A stretch of DNA of 49,621 bases from an uncultured Porphyromonadaceae bacterium (GTDB lineage Bacteria > Bacteroidota > Bacteroidia > Bacteroidales > Muribaculaceae). Below, piece after piece: positions 42,973 through 49,621 of the stretch. Numbering within the stretch: the first letter of the stretch is position 1; every line of letters starts with the position of its first letter. The stretch lies in the NCBI GenBank assembly GCA_900544305.1, contig UQUV01000021.1, positions 1 through 49,621 of the forward strand, written 5' to 3'. The notes under the pieces are model-generated. The model was not told the origin of the DNA. It searched no databases and saw only the letters and a program-made list of their open reading frames with translations. Position numbers and translations under genes: made by a program.

Positions 42973-43018
42973 AAAGAGGCATACCGTGACGGAATGTTCC
43001 GTCGGGTATGCCTCTTTT
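42973..43018. terminator. Bidirectional terminator between amylase and catalase
   Basis: AAAGAGGCATACC (42973-42985) pairs with 43005-43017, with GACGGAA/TTCCGTC pairing inside. T-runs lie on both strands. Confidence 0.92.
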
Positions 43019-43042
43019 CTATTGTGGCCCGTTTTCAGGGTG

Positions 43043-44503
43043 TTATTCGCCTACTTCATCCCAGGAGATGCCCAAAGCCTTGGCTACGCCTTTGCCGTAT
43101 TCGATGTCGGCTTTCGCGCAGTTGCGGATGTGGCGGAGTTTGATTTCCATTGGGATGTCGCCCATGGCACGGGCTGTGTTTTCAAACAGCACCTGCTGTT
43201 GATCCGGCTTCATCAGGCGGAACAGAGCCCGCGGCTGTGAATAGTAGTCCGTGTCGTCTTCGCGGTAGTCCCATTGATAGGCTGCACCGTCGAGTTCCAA
43301 CGGCGGTTCTTTGTATTCCGTCTGGTTCTGCCATTCGCCGTAGCTGTTCGGCTCATATCCGATGGTAGAACCGTGGTTACCGTCAACGCGCATCTGTCCG
43401 TCGCGGTGGTACATGTTGAGGAACGGACAGCGGCTGCGGTTCACCGGTATCTGATAGTGGTTCACGCCCAAACGATAACGTTGTGCGTCGCCGTAGGAGA
43501 ACAAGCGTCCCTGCAACATGCGGTCGGGCGAGAAGCTGATGCCCGGCACTACGTTGGCAGGATTGAATGCAGCCTGTTCTACATCGGCAAAATAGTTTTC
43601 CGGATTGCGGTTGAGCTCCATGACGCCCACCTCGATAAGCGGATATTCTTTCTGCGACCATACTTTTGTCAGGTCAAACGGGTTGAACGGACATTGTGCG
43701 GCCTGTTCTTCGGTCATTACCTGGATGAACATTGTCCATTTCGGGAAATCGCCCTTTTCGATGCTTTCGTAAAGGTCGCGCTGGTGGCTTTCGCGGTCCT
43801 TGCCGATGATGGCTTCCGCTTCCTCGTCAGTCAGGTTCTTGATTCCCTGCTGGGTGTGGAGGTGAAATTTCACCCATGTGCGCTTGCCTTCGGCGTTGAT
43901 GAGCGAGAACGTGTGGCTGCCGTATCCGTGCATGTGGCGATAGGAGTAGGGGATGCCTCGGTCACTCATGGTGATGGTAACCTGGTGCAAGGCTTCCGGC
44001 AGCAGGGTCCAGAAATCCCAATTGTTGCGCGCACTTCTCATGTTGGTGCGCGGGTCACGCTTCACGGCATGGTTGAGGTCGGGGAATTTCAGCGGGTCGC
44101 GCAGGAAGAACACCGGAGTGTTGTTGCCCACGAGGTCCCAGTTGCCCTCTTCGGTGTAGAACTTGATGGCAAAGCCGCGGATGTCGCGTTCGGCATCAGC
44201 CGCACCGCGTTCGCCTGCAACGGTGGAAAAGCGTACGAAGAGTTCCGTCTTTTTACCGATTTCGGAGAAGATGGCAGCTTTGGTGTATTTTGTAATGTCG
44301 TGTGTCACCGTAAACGTGCCGAATGCACCCGAACCTTTGGCGTGCATGCGGCGTTCAGGGATGACTTCTCTGTCGAAGTGTGCCAGTTTTTCAAGAAACC
44401 ATACGTCTTGTAACAGCATCGGGCCTCTGCGGCCGGCAGTAGCCACATTCTGATTGTCGGCTACGGGTGCTCCTGAAGCACTTGTCAGTTTTTTTGTTTC
44501 CAT
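43043..44503 (-). CDS. katA: Monofunctional haem catalase
   Basis: Decomposes hydrogen peroxide. 486 aa, the length of small-subunit (clade 3) catalases. Distal His in RRMHAKGSGAFGTF, Asn in GNNTPVFFLRDP, proximal Tyr in RLFSYGDAQRYRLG. Cytoplasmic, no signal peptide. It follows a flavodoxin-like gene by 28 nt on the reverse strand, and both are divergent from a LysR regulator, which suggests shared oxidative-stress control. The symbol is by family only; katB is also used in Bacteroides. Confidence 0.96.
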   Translation of the reverse strand: METKKLTSASGAPVADNQNVATAGRRGPMLLQDVWFLEKLAHFDREVIPERRMHAKGSGAFGTFTVTHDITKYTKAAIFSEIGKKTELFVRFSTVAGERGAADAERDIRGFAIKFYTEEGNWDLVGNNTPVFFLRDPLKFPDLNHAVKRDPRTNMRSARNNWDFWTLLPEALHQVTITMSDRGIPYSYRHMHGYGSHTFSLINAEGKRTWVKFHLHTQQGIKNLTDEEAEAIIGKDRESHQRDLYESIEKGDFPKWTMFIQVMTEEQAAQCPFNPFDLTKVWSQKEYPLIEVGVMELNRNPENYFADVEQAAFNPANVVPGISFSPDRMLQGRLFSYGDAQRYRLGVNHYQIPVNRSRCPFLNMYHRDGQMRVDGNHGSTIGYEPNSYGEWQNQTEYKEPPLELDGAAYQWDYREDDTDYYSQPRALFRLMKPDQQQVLFENTARAMGDIPMEIKLRHIRNCAKADIEYGKGVAKALGISWDEVGE

Positions 44504-44531
44504 ACATAAAAATATTTGAGGGTTAAAAATC

Positions 44532-44954
44532 TTATCGTCCGATGAAACGGTCTAGCGCTGCACGGTCGTCGTCCGTCAGTCTGCCTGTTTTGGATTTCAG
44601 GCAGGAAACCTTCGACGAGGCGGGAATCGACATCGCCCGTTTCATTCTGCGGAACAGCAGACCGGTGCGTATCTTGTAGGTGGTGAAAAACATTGTCTTT
44701 TCCGGGGGAAGGCAACGCGACAAGGCTTTGCTTGCCTCTGCCCACTTTTTGTGAGGATGCTGGCCTACGACAAACCATCCGCATGTCCAGCAGCCTGAAA
44801 TCAGCAAGTCGGTTTGTTCGAGCTTCTTTGTGTCGAAGTCGGTGATTGCACTCAAACTGACATCCAGACCCTTTGACCATAAATACATGGCTATTTCGCG
44901 TGCGTAAAAAGCAGTTTTCCCTTTATGGCTGTAATATAGAACAGTAGCTTTCAT
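44532..44954 (-). CDS. Flavodoxin-like protein
   Basis: 140 aa. The N-terminal strand-loop VLYYSHKGKTAFYAREIAMYL matches the FMN phosphate loop of flavodoxins, and LLISGCWTCGWFV sits at the usual second FMN loop; CWTC has two cysteines there. The protein is short for a long-chain flavodoxin. It may supply electrons or protect against oxidative stress alongside the downstream catalase. It is probably first in the operon driven by the -7 box at 44993-45000. Confidence 0.78.
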   Translation of the reverse strand: MKATVLYYSHKGKTAFYAREIAMYLWSKGLDVSLSAITDFDTKKLEQTDLLISGCWTCGWFVVGQHPHKKWAEASKALSRCLPPEKTMFFTTYKIRTGLLFRRMKRAMSIPASSKVSCLKSKTGRLTDDDRAALDRFIGR

Positions 44955-44988
44955 TTTTTGTCAGTGGTAATTCGAGGTAAATTTATAC

Positions 44989-45033
44989 AATACAAATATA
45001 TGTAGAACTGAAACAAATTTATATATTTGTATT
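44989..45033. promoter_or_regulatory. Divergent promoter/operator with a 13-bp inverted repeat
   Basis: AATACAAATATAT (44989-45001) and ATATATTTGTATT (45021-45033) are exact reverse complements 19 bp apart. Each arm contains a TATATTTG -7 box: reverse strand at 44993-45000 for flavodoxin-catalase, forward strand at 45022-45029 for the LysR gene. Neither has a good -33 TTTG, so activation by the LysR protein is likely. Confidence 0.7.
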
Positions 45034-45075
45034 TCCTGAAATTTCGATAATATATATTGGTAAAACCGATAAGCT

Positions 45076-45978
45076 ATGGAACTACGGCAACTAAAATACT
45101 TTAAAGAGGCATGCGAGCTGCAAAATTTTTCGGAAGCGGCAAGGGCATTGCATATTTCCCAAAGTACCCTTTCCCAGCAAATCAAGCAATTGGAAGACGA
45201 ATTGGACGTGCTGCTGTTCGACCGGATTGGCAAGCGCGTCGTGCCGACAGAGGCGGGAATCGCTTTCCTTCCCTATGCCGTCAAGGCCATACAGGATGCT
45301 GACAGCGGCAAGCAGATTATACGCGATTTGAAGGGGATAGAAACCGGAACACTGCATATCGGTGCCACTTACAGCCTCAGCCCGTTGCTGATAGCCGCAT
45401 TAACTTCCTTTTCGCAGGCATATCCGAAAATAAAGGTGGACATCACGTTTGCCACTTCCGAGGAACTGATGGAACAGTTGGACGGCAGCCAGCTGGATTT
45501 CGTGCTTTCGTTCCGTCCTCATGGCATGTATGAAAGTTTCGACACTGTTCCGCTCTTCACTTCGCGGCTCTGTTTTGTGGTCCATCGGTCGCATCCTTTG
45601 GCGGGGCTGCCGTCGGTTTCATTGAAACGGATTGCCCAGACTCCATTGATTTTGCCCGACAAAGGTTTCGCTACCCGAAAGAAAATAGAGGAGATATGCG
45701 AGAAGCACCAGTTGAGGTTGAACATTGGAGTGGAAGTGAACGATGTGCATACGATAGTCCATGCGTTGCGAAGCGGACTGTGGGCTACGATTCTGACCGA
45801 AGCTGCCATCCGTGATGAGGCGGAACTGGTGCCGATTCCGATTCTCTATGCCGACCGTCTGACATCTCCGGCGTTCCTGTTCTGGCCACAAGGAAGCTAT
45901 CGCAAGAATTCGGCCCGTGCCTTTGTGCGGCATCTTCTGTCGGCGGCAGGCTTGGAAAAATCAGGCAACGAGGTATAA
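45076..45978 (+). CDS. LysR-family transcriptional regulator
   Basis: 300 aa. N-terminal helix-turn-helix MELRQLKYFKEACELQNFSEAARALHISQSTLSQQIKQLEDEL; residues about 90-295 form the periplasmic-binding-protein-like effector domain (GTLHIGATYSLSPLLI, TFATSEELMEQL, VHTIVHALRSGLWATILTE). The cysteine pair of OxyR (C-x-x-x-x-x-x-x-x-C region) is not present, so it is not a canonical OxyR despite its position opposite catalase. Likely binds the inverted repeat in the divergent promoter and controls both directions. Confidence 0.93.
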   Translation: MELRQLKYFKEACELQNFSEAARALHISQSTLSQQIKQLEDELDVLLFDRIGKRVVPTEAGIAFLPYAVKAIQDADSGKQIIRDLKGIETGTLHIGATYSLSPLLIAALTSFSQAYPKIKVDITFATSEELMEQLDGSQLDFVLSFRPHGMYESFDTVPLFTSRLCFVVHRSHPLAGLPSVSLKRIAQTPLILPDKGFATRKKIEEICEKHQLRLNIGVEVNDVHTIVHALRSGLWATILTEAAIRDEAELVPIPILYADRLTSPAFLFWPQGSYRKNSARAFVRHLLSAAGLEKSGNEV

Positions 45979-45981
45979 TAT

Positions 45982-46024
45982 AAAAAAGAAACACGCAAGG
46001 TTCCGTCAGACGGAGCCTTGCGTG
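45982..46024. terminator. Terminator between LysR and the PCMD gene
   Basis: CACGCAAGG (45992-46000) pairs with CCTTGCGTG (46016-46024), with TCCGTC/GACGGA inside. On the reverse strand it is followed by a T-rich run (45982-45991). In the forward direction the T-run is weak. Confidence 0.85.
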
Positions 46025-46045
46025 CTTCTTATGTTGTTGGGTCGG

Positions 46046-47008
46046 TTAGTATTCCAATGCTACGTTGTCAACCCAGAGAGTTTGTCCGATGGTACCTTCG
46101 TAGGCTGTTCCGCAACCTGCCGAGAACATCATAATCATGTGTGTCGGCACTGCATTTGGAGAATCCCATCCCACTTCCTGTACCGGAACCATCTTGCCCT
46201 TGCTGTTGCGTGCATAGTAGGGGCGGTCTTTCGGAATCAGTCCCATATATGATTTGTAGAACGATTGCTTGGTGATGTCGCCGTAGTGGATAGCAAGGCG
46301 GTGTCCGTTCACCCAGCCGCTGGTGCTTTTCACGAAGCGTTCGCGTCCTGTAGCCACACGTTTGGCGTAGAGGTTGCCGTTCTTGTCTTCCCAACGGCGT
46401 TGGAGAAGTACAAACACCTCGCAGGCATTCTGGCGTCCCTTCAATACCTTTTTGCTGCCGAAACCGCTGGAGTAAATCATGGGTTGTCCGGCCGGAATGA
46501 TGGTGCGGTAGTCATATACCAGATTCTTCGGGCGTTTGTTGAAAGGTACGCCCATTTCCAATTTTGAATAGGGGTTGCTGGTATTTTTTACCGGTTCACA
46601 CATTTTTCCGAGATAGATACTGCCCGAAACCAGTACATCGAGGTCGACAACGCCGAGCGCTTTAACCTGCTCCATGATGGTTGTCAGTTTGGCGCATTTG
46701 TTTCCGCCTGCCCGATTGTCGGGGAACACGGCATTACTGCCTTTCGATATGCCCATCACTTTTGCATATACGTTGGAAGTGGCCCACGGCGAGCCGCCCA
46801 AGTTGTTGTATGCCTTATTTCCATTGATGGTTTGTGTCGGTCCGATTTCGTAGAGAGTCTTGTCGGCTCCGCCGATGATTGACGATTCAGAAATGTTGCG
46901 TGTAATCCATTGTTGAAAATCACCGTATTTGACTTTCTCCAATGTCTGGGCTGTTGTTGCTAAAGTGGAGGCAACGAGCACGACAACAGTCAATAATACT
47001 TTTTTCAT
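46046..47008 (-). CDS. Exported PCMD-like (putative carbohydrate metabolism domain) protein
   Basis: 320 aa with a signal peptide (cleavage near TTA-QTL). The body is beta-rich: YGDFQQWITR at the start, GSPWATSNVYAKVMGISKGSNAVFPDNRAGGNKCAKL, LVSGSIYLGKMCEP and the ending FSAGCGTAYEGTIGQTLWVDNVALEY. This fits the PCMD family of Bacteroidetes outer-surface carbohydrate-associated proteins, assigned from pattern memory. It is divergent from the second amylase, which supports a glycan-related role. Confidence 0.75.
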   Translation of the reverse strand: MKKVLLTVVVLVASTLATTAQTLEKVKYGDFQQWITRNISESSIIGGADKTLYEIGPTQTINGNKAYNNLGGSPWATSNVYAKVMGISKGSNAVFPDNRAGGNKCAKLTTIMEQVKALGVVDLDVLVSGSIYLGKMCEPVKNTSNPYSKLEMGVPFNKRPKNLVYDYRTIIPAGQPMIYSSGFGSKKVLKGRQNACEVFVLLQRRWEDKNGNLYAKRVATGRERFVKSTSGWVNGHRLAIHYGDITKQSFYKSYMGLIPKDRPYYARNSKGKMVPVQEVGWDSPNAVPTHMIMMFSAGCGTAYEGTIGQTLWVDNVALEY

Positions 47009-47035
47009 AGAACAGAATGTTTTGTTTTGCCGCCA

Positions 47036-47043
47036 AAATTATG
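47036..47043 (-). promoter_or_regulatory. -7 box (TAATTTTG) for the PCMD gene, reverse strand
   Basis: CAAAATTA on the forward strand at 47036-47043, 28 nt before the start codon. No clear -33. Confidence 0.55.
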
Positions 47044-47156
47044 AATTTTCTGCCGAATAGTGAATATTTTTTTTGCGAAACGGTGGCTGATAGGTCGGAT
47101 AGGAGTCGTTTTTCTCCATTTGGGACAAAAAATATTTTTCAGGCAGGCAGAAAAAT

Positions 47157-47187
47157 TTTTTATATGTCAAATAATATGTTACCTTTG
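47157..47187 (+). promoter_or_regulatory. Promoter of the second amylase
   Basis: TTTT at 47157-47160, 19 bp, TACCTTTG at 47180-47187. The leader is about 85 nt; nothing else is seen in 47044-47278. Confidence 0.65.
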
Positions 47188-47278
47188 CGAGTAGGGACTC
47201 CGGGGCATTTATGTATGTATCGAAGCCCATAGGTTTGAGATTTAATACCTAATGATTTACTAAAAACAATCTTTTATT

Positions 47279-49393
47279 ATGAGAAAATTTACATTTTGTC
47301 AATGGCTGCTTTCCTTGGCGGCTGTTTTGTTGTTGATGACGCCTCAGGCTAAGGCTGAAGGCGAGTATGCTTGGCCGGCAAATTACGACGGCGTAATGTT
47401 GCAAGGCTTCTACTGGGACTCTTATGATGAAGCAAGTTGGAACACACTTTCCTCACAAGCCGGTGAACTTGCCGACTATTTCGATTTGATTTGGGTGCCA
47501 AACAGCGGTCGCTCGGGTTCTGACCCAAGTATGGGATACAATCCGGTTTATTGGTTTACCAATCACAACTCTTCTTTCGGAACGGAACAGGAATTGCGCG
47601 ACATGATTCGCACATTCAGCAATTTCGGAACGGGAATTATTGAAGATGTGGTAGTCAACCACCGTAACGGTGCTACTAACTGGTATGATTTCCCGGCTGA
47701 AGAATATAAGGGCGAAACTTATCAGCTCGGTCTCGATGCCATCTGTAAAAACGATGAAATGGCCAGTGCTGAAGATCAACCGAAACCGACCGGTAACTAC
47801 GACACTGGTGACAACTTCGACGGTTGCCGCGACTTGGACCACACAAATCCTGAAGTGCAACGCCACATCAAGGCTTATCTCGATTTCCTTCACAACGACC
47901 TCGGCTATGTGGGCTGGCGTTATGATATGGTGAAAGGTTTCGGTGCAAGCTACATCAAGACATACAACGAATCGGTAAAGACTCAGTTCTCTGTCGGTGA
48001 ATATTGGGACGGCTATGACAATATCGTCAACTGGATTGAAGGAACAGGCCGCACATCTGCCGCTTTCGACTTCCCGTTCAAGTTTGCCTTGAACGACGCG
48101 TTCTTGACAATGGACTTCTCTAAATTGATGTGGAAACGCAACGGTTCTTTGGACCAGCCGGCTGGACTTATCCACATGGACACTTATCAGCGTTATGCTG
48201 TGACATTTGTCGACAACCACGATACCTATCGCGAAGATACGAAGTTCAGCGGTGACGTAGCTGCCGCCAATGCGTTCATGCTCTGTCATCCGGGTACGCC
48301 TTGTGTGCTTCTCGCACATTGGCTGGCACAAAAGGATGCCATCAAGAAACTTATCGCTATCCGTAAGTCTGTAGGTTTGACCAACCAGTCGACAGTAGAA
48401 GTGCTGAACGCTACGAAAAATTACTATGCTGCTAAGGTGACCGGTACAAACGGTGAACTTGTTATCAAAGTTGGCCGCGGTTCTTATACTCCAAGCGGTT
48501 ATACAAATGACGACCGTGTGGCTTACAACAGTGTTTACACTGTATGGACAAAAGTTCCGGTGAAAGACCTCGATACGCTCCGTCCGCAAGTGGGAATGTC
48601 GCCGGAAGGCGGGCACTACGAAGGTGGTGTGACTGTAACGTTCACGGCTGAAAATGTAGAAAATCCGGCAGATGCCACTATCATTTATACTACTGACGGA
48701 ACAACACCGTCGTTGACCAACGGAACTCAGGTGAAGTCGGGCGCTACACTGCAAATCAAAGAAAGAACAACCGTTAAGGCTGTCGTTGCCGTTGCAGGAA
48801 CGATTGTTTCAGTAGTGAAGACAGCTACCTACACTACACAGAAATTGCCGGTAGTGGTTTATTTCGAAAATCCGGGATGGTCGACTGTCAACTTCTATTC
48901 ATGGGATGACAATGGCGAATTGCTGGGCAATTGGCCGGGAACGAAAATGTCTGAAACGGAAGAAGTAGGCGGCAAGACATGGTATGTATGGCATGCTCCG
49001 ACACAATATACAGAGTTGAACATCATTTTCAATAACGGAGTACAACAGACTGTCGATATTGAAAACGTTTATGGCACTCGTTTCTTTACGCTCGGCGCTT
49101 TGGAAAACGGTAAATATACCGTTGTTGACGTAACCGGTGATTACGCAGGTGTAAGCAATGTCGTTTCCGATGTGGAAGCCGTTGTTTATCCGAATCCGGT
49201 TGCCGACGTACTTCGTGTCAATGCGACTGAAGAAGTGGCCCGTTTCGAAGTGTATGCAGCAAGCGGAGCAAAAGTGGCTGAATCGGTTGAAGCCGATAAT
49301 GTCAGCGTAGCTGCTCTTCCGGCAGGCTTCTATCTCTATCGTGTGACATTTGCCGACGGCGAAGTGCTCACAGGCCGCGTAGTGAAGAAATAA
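47279..49393 (+). CDS. Secreted alpha-amylase (GH13) with chitobiase-C-like and starch-binding modules and T9SS sorting domain
   Basis: 704 aa. Signal peptide ends near AKA-EGE. GH13 regions: EDVVVNHRNG, nucleophile Asp216 in GWRYDMVKGF, acid/base Glu241 in SVGEYWDG and Asp315 in FVDNHDTY. After the catalytic domain come an Ig-like CHB_HEX_C_1 segment (IIYTTDGTTPSLTNG), a CBM26-like module (VVYFENPGWSTVNFYSWDDNG, NWPGTKM, IIFNNG) and a textbook type A T9SS domain (VVYPNPVADVLRV, FEVYAASGAKV, LPAGFYLYRVTFADGEVLTGRVVKK). It probably acts on starch at the surface together with the amylase at 40292. Catalytic-domain type differs from that enzyme, so they are not recent duplicates. Confidence 0.95.
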   Translation: MRKFTFCQWLLSLAAVLLLMTPQAKAEGEYAWPANYDGVMLQGFYWDSYDEASWNTLSSQAGELADYFDLIWVPNSGRSGSDPSMGYNPVYWFTNHNSSFGTEQELRDMIRTFSNFGTGIIEDVVVNHRNGATNWYDFPAEEYKGETYQLGLDAICKNDEMASAEDQPKPTGNYDTGDNFDGCRDLDHTNPEVQRHIKAYLDFLHNDLGYVGWRYDMVKGFGASYIKTYNESVKTQFSVGEYWDGYDNIVNWIEGTGRTSAAFDFPFKFALNDAFLTMDFSKLMWKRNGSLDQPAGLIHMDTYQRYAVTFVDNHDTYREDTKFSGDVAAANAFMLCHPGTPCVLLAHWLAQKDAIKKLIAIRKSVGLTNQSTVEVLNATKNYYAAKVTGTNGELVIKVGRGSYTPSGYTNDDRVAYNSVYTVWTKVPVKDLDTLRPQVGMSPEGGHYEGGVTVTFTAENVENPADATIIYTTDGTTPSLTNGTQVKSGATLQIKERTTVKAVVAVAGTIVSVVKTATYTTQKLPVVVYFENPGWSTVNFYSWDDNGELLGNWPGTKMSETEEVGGKTWYVWHAPTQYTELNIIFNNGVQQTVDIENVYGTRFFTLGALENGKYTVVDVTGDYAGVSNVVSDVEAVVYPNPVADVLRVNATEEVARFEVYAASGAKVAESVEADNVSVAALPAGFYLYRVTFADGEVLTGRVVKK

Positions 49394-49417
49394 AAGATAC
49401 GAATCATTGTAGAGGAA

Positions 49418-49454
49418 AGAAGGTTCATGGGGTTACCTGTGAACCTTCTTTTTT
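49418..49454 (+). terminator. Terminator after the second amylase
   Basis: AGAAGGTTCA (49418-49427) pairs with TGAACCTTCT (49440-49449), then TTTTT. The final 167 bp of the window are AT-rich and show no gene. Confidence 0.9.
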
Positions 49455-49621
49455 GTTGTGTGTCGCATAATTATGTTGTATATCATGTGTTTGCTATACT
49501 TGAAGTTTTTTGTGTTAAAAGATGTTTGTAAATGTGCCGTCGGAAGATTTTTTTAATGATTCAATAAATAATACTTCGTTAAAATTGTAACTAATCCGTT
49601 GAAAATAAGCACGCTGATTGA

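Noticed and set aside
40256..42982. 908-codon antisense open frame over the first amylase
   Set aside because: The sense strand encodes an intact GH13 enzyme; the antisense translation is low-complexity His/Arg/Val-rich without domains. The same applies to long antisense frames over 20540-21817, 26642-28099, 32659-34548 and 47453-48754.
1..49621. CRISPR array
   Set aside because: No regularly spaced direct repeats and no cas-like genes were seen.

Overview
The window looks like chromosome from a gut or oral Bacteroidales bacterium. Most genes are preceded by the Bacteroidetes promoter pattern (TTTG, about 19 bp, TAnnTTTG). Several exported proteins end in a type IX secretion (T9SS) sorting domain, BspA-type leucine-rich surface proteins are present, and acpP-fabF-rnc form an operon. 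T9SS together with BspA proteins suggests a Barnesiella/Coprobacter/Muribaculaceae-like lineage rather than classical Bacteroides; this is inference.

Layout. 1-3.9 kb: a BspA-like lipoprotein whose signal-peptide reading frame is broken, then topA. 4.2-15.9 kb: the most unusual region. Three small membrane-protein genes, a long AT-rich operon of split YD-repeat/RHS genes with a T9SS-sorted protein between the two halves, two paralogous lipoproteins, and two more membrane-protein genes that are paralogues of the first set. 15.9-22.1 kb: tcdA, lolD, a NigD-like lipoprotein, a DUF3467 protein, cysS, a probable structured RNA with its own promoter and terminator, and an AspT/YidE-type exchanger. 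22.2-29.9 kb: a 35-codon secreted remnant, an unknown exported protein, an AraC regulator, an unknown 194-residue protein, a CAT-anticodon tRNA, a creatininase-family hydrolase, a GNAT-nitrilase fusion and a second BspA protein. 30.1-32.4 kb: a compact two-gene module (GIY-YIG nuclease with a RAMA/DUF4357-like tail, plus an AlbA_2/Schlafen-like ATP-binding regulator) beside tRNA-Asp. 32.6-42.9 kb: esterase, asparaginase, pckA, a class I glutamine amidotransferase-like hydrolase, acpP-fabF-rnc and a secreted alpha-amylase. 43-49.4 kb: catalase and a flavodoxin-like gene divergent from a LysR regulator, a PCMD-domain protein and a second secreted alpha-amylase.

How the genes may work together. 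The YD-repeat operon starts at a consensus promoter (5770-5800), has ATGA overlaps between its first three genes, and shows no clear terminator until a hairpin at 15852-15877. One transcript could therefore carry two YD-repeat shell proteins, a T9SS cargo, a C-terminal tip domain with an HEAYGH motif, two lipoproteins and two polytopic membrane proteins. This is the architecture expected of a polymorphic-toxin/immunity locus. The five small membrane proteins on both sides of the island share one motif, H-x5-Y-x-G-H-x6-E, and look like a single uncharacterised family. I regard this as the best candidate for an undescribed system in the window.

Other points that deserve attention are a near-perfect intrinsic terminator inside the first 26 codons of rnc, the RNA between cysS and the exchanger, a leaderless-looking start for the exchanger, and a 13-bp inverted repeat that carries mirror-image -7 boxes in the catalase/LysR divergent promoter. 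No insertion sequence, CRISPR array, rRNA operon or prophage was seen.
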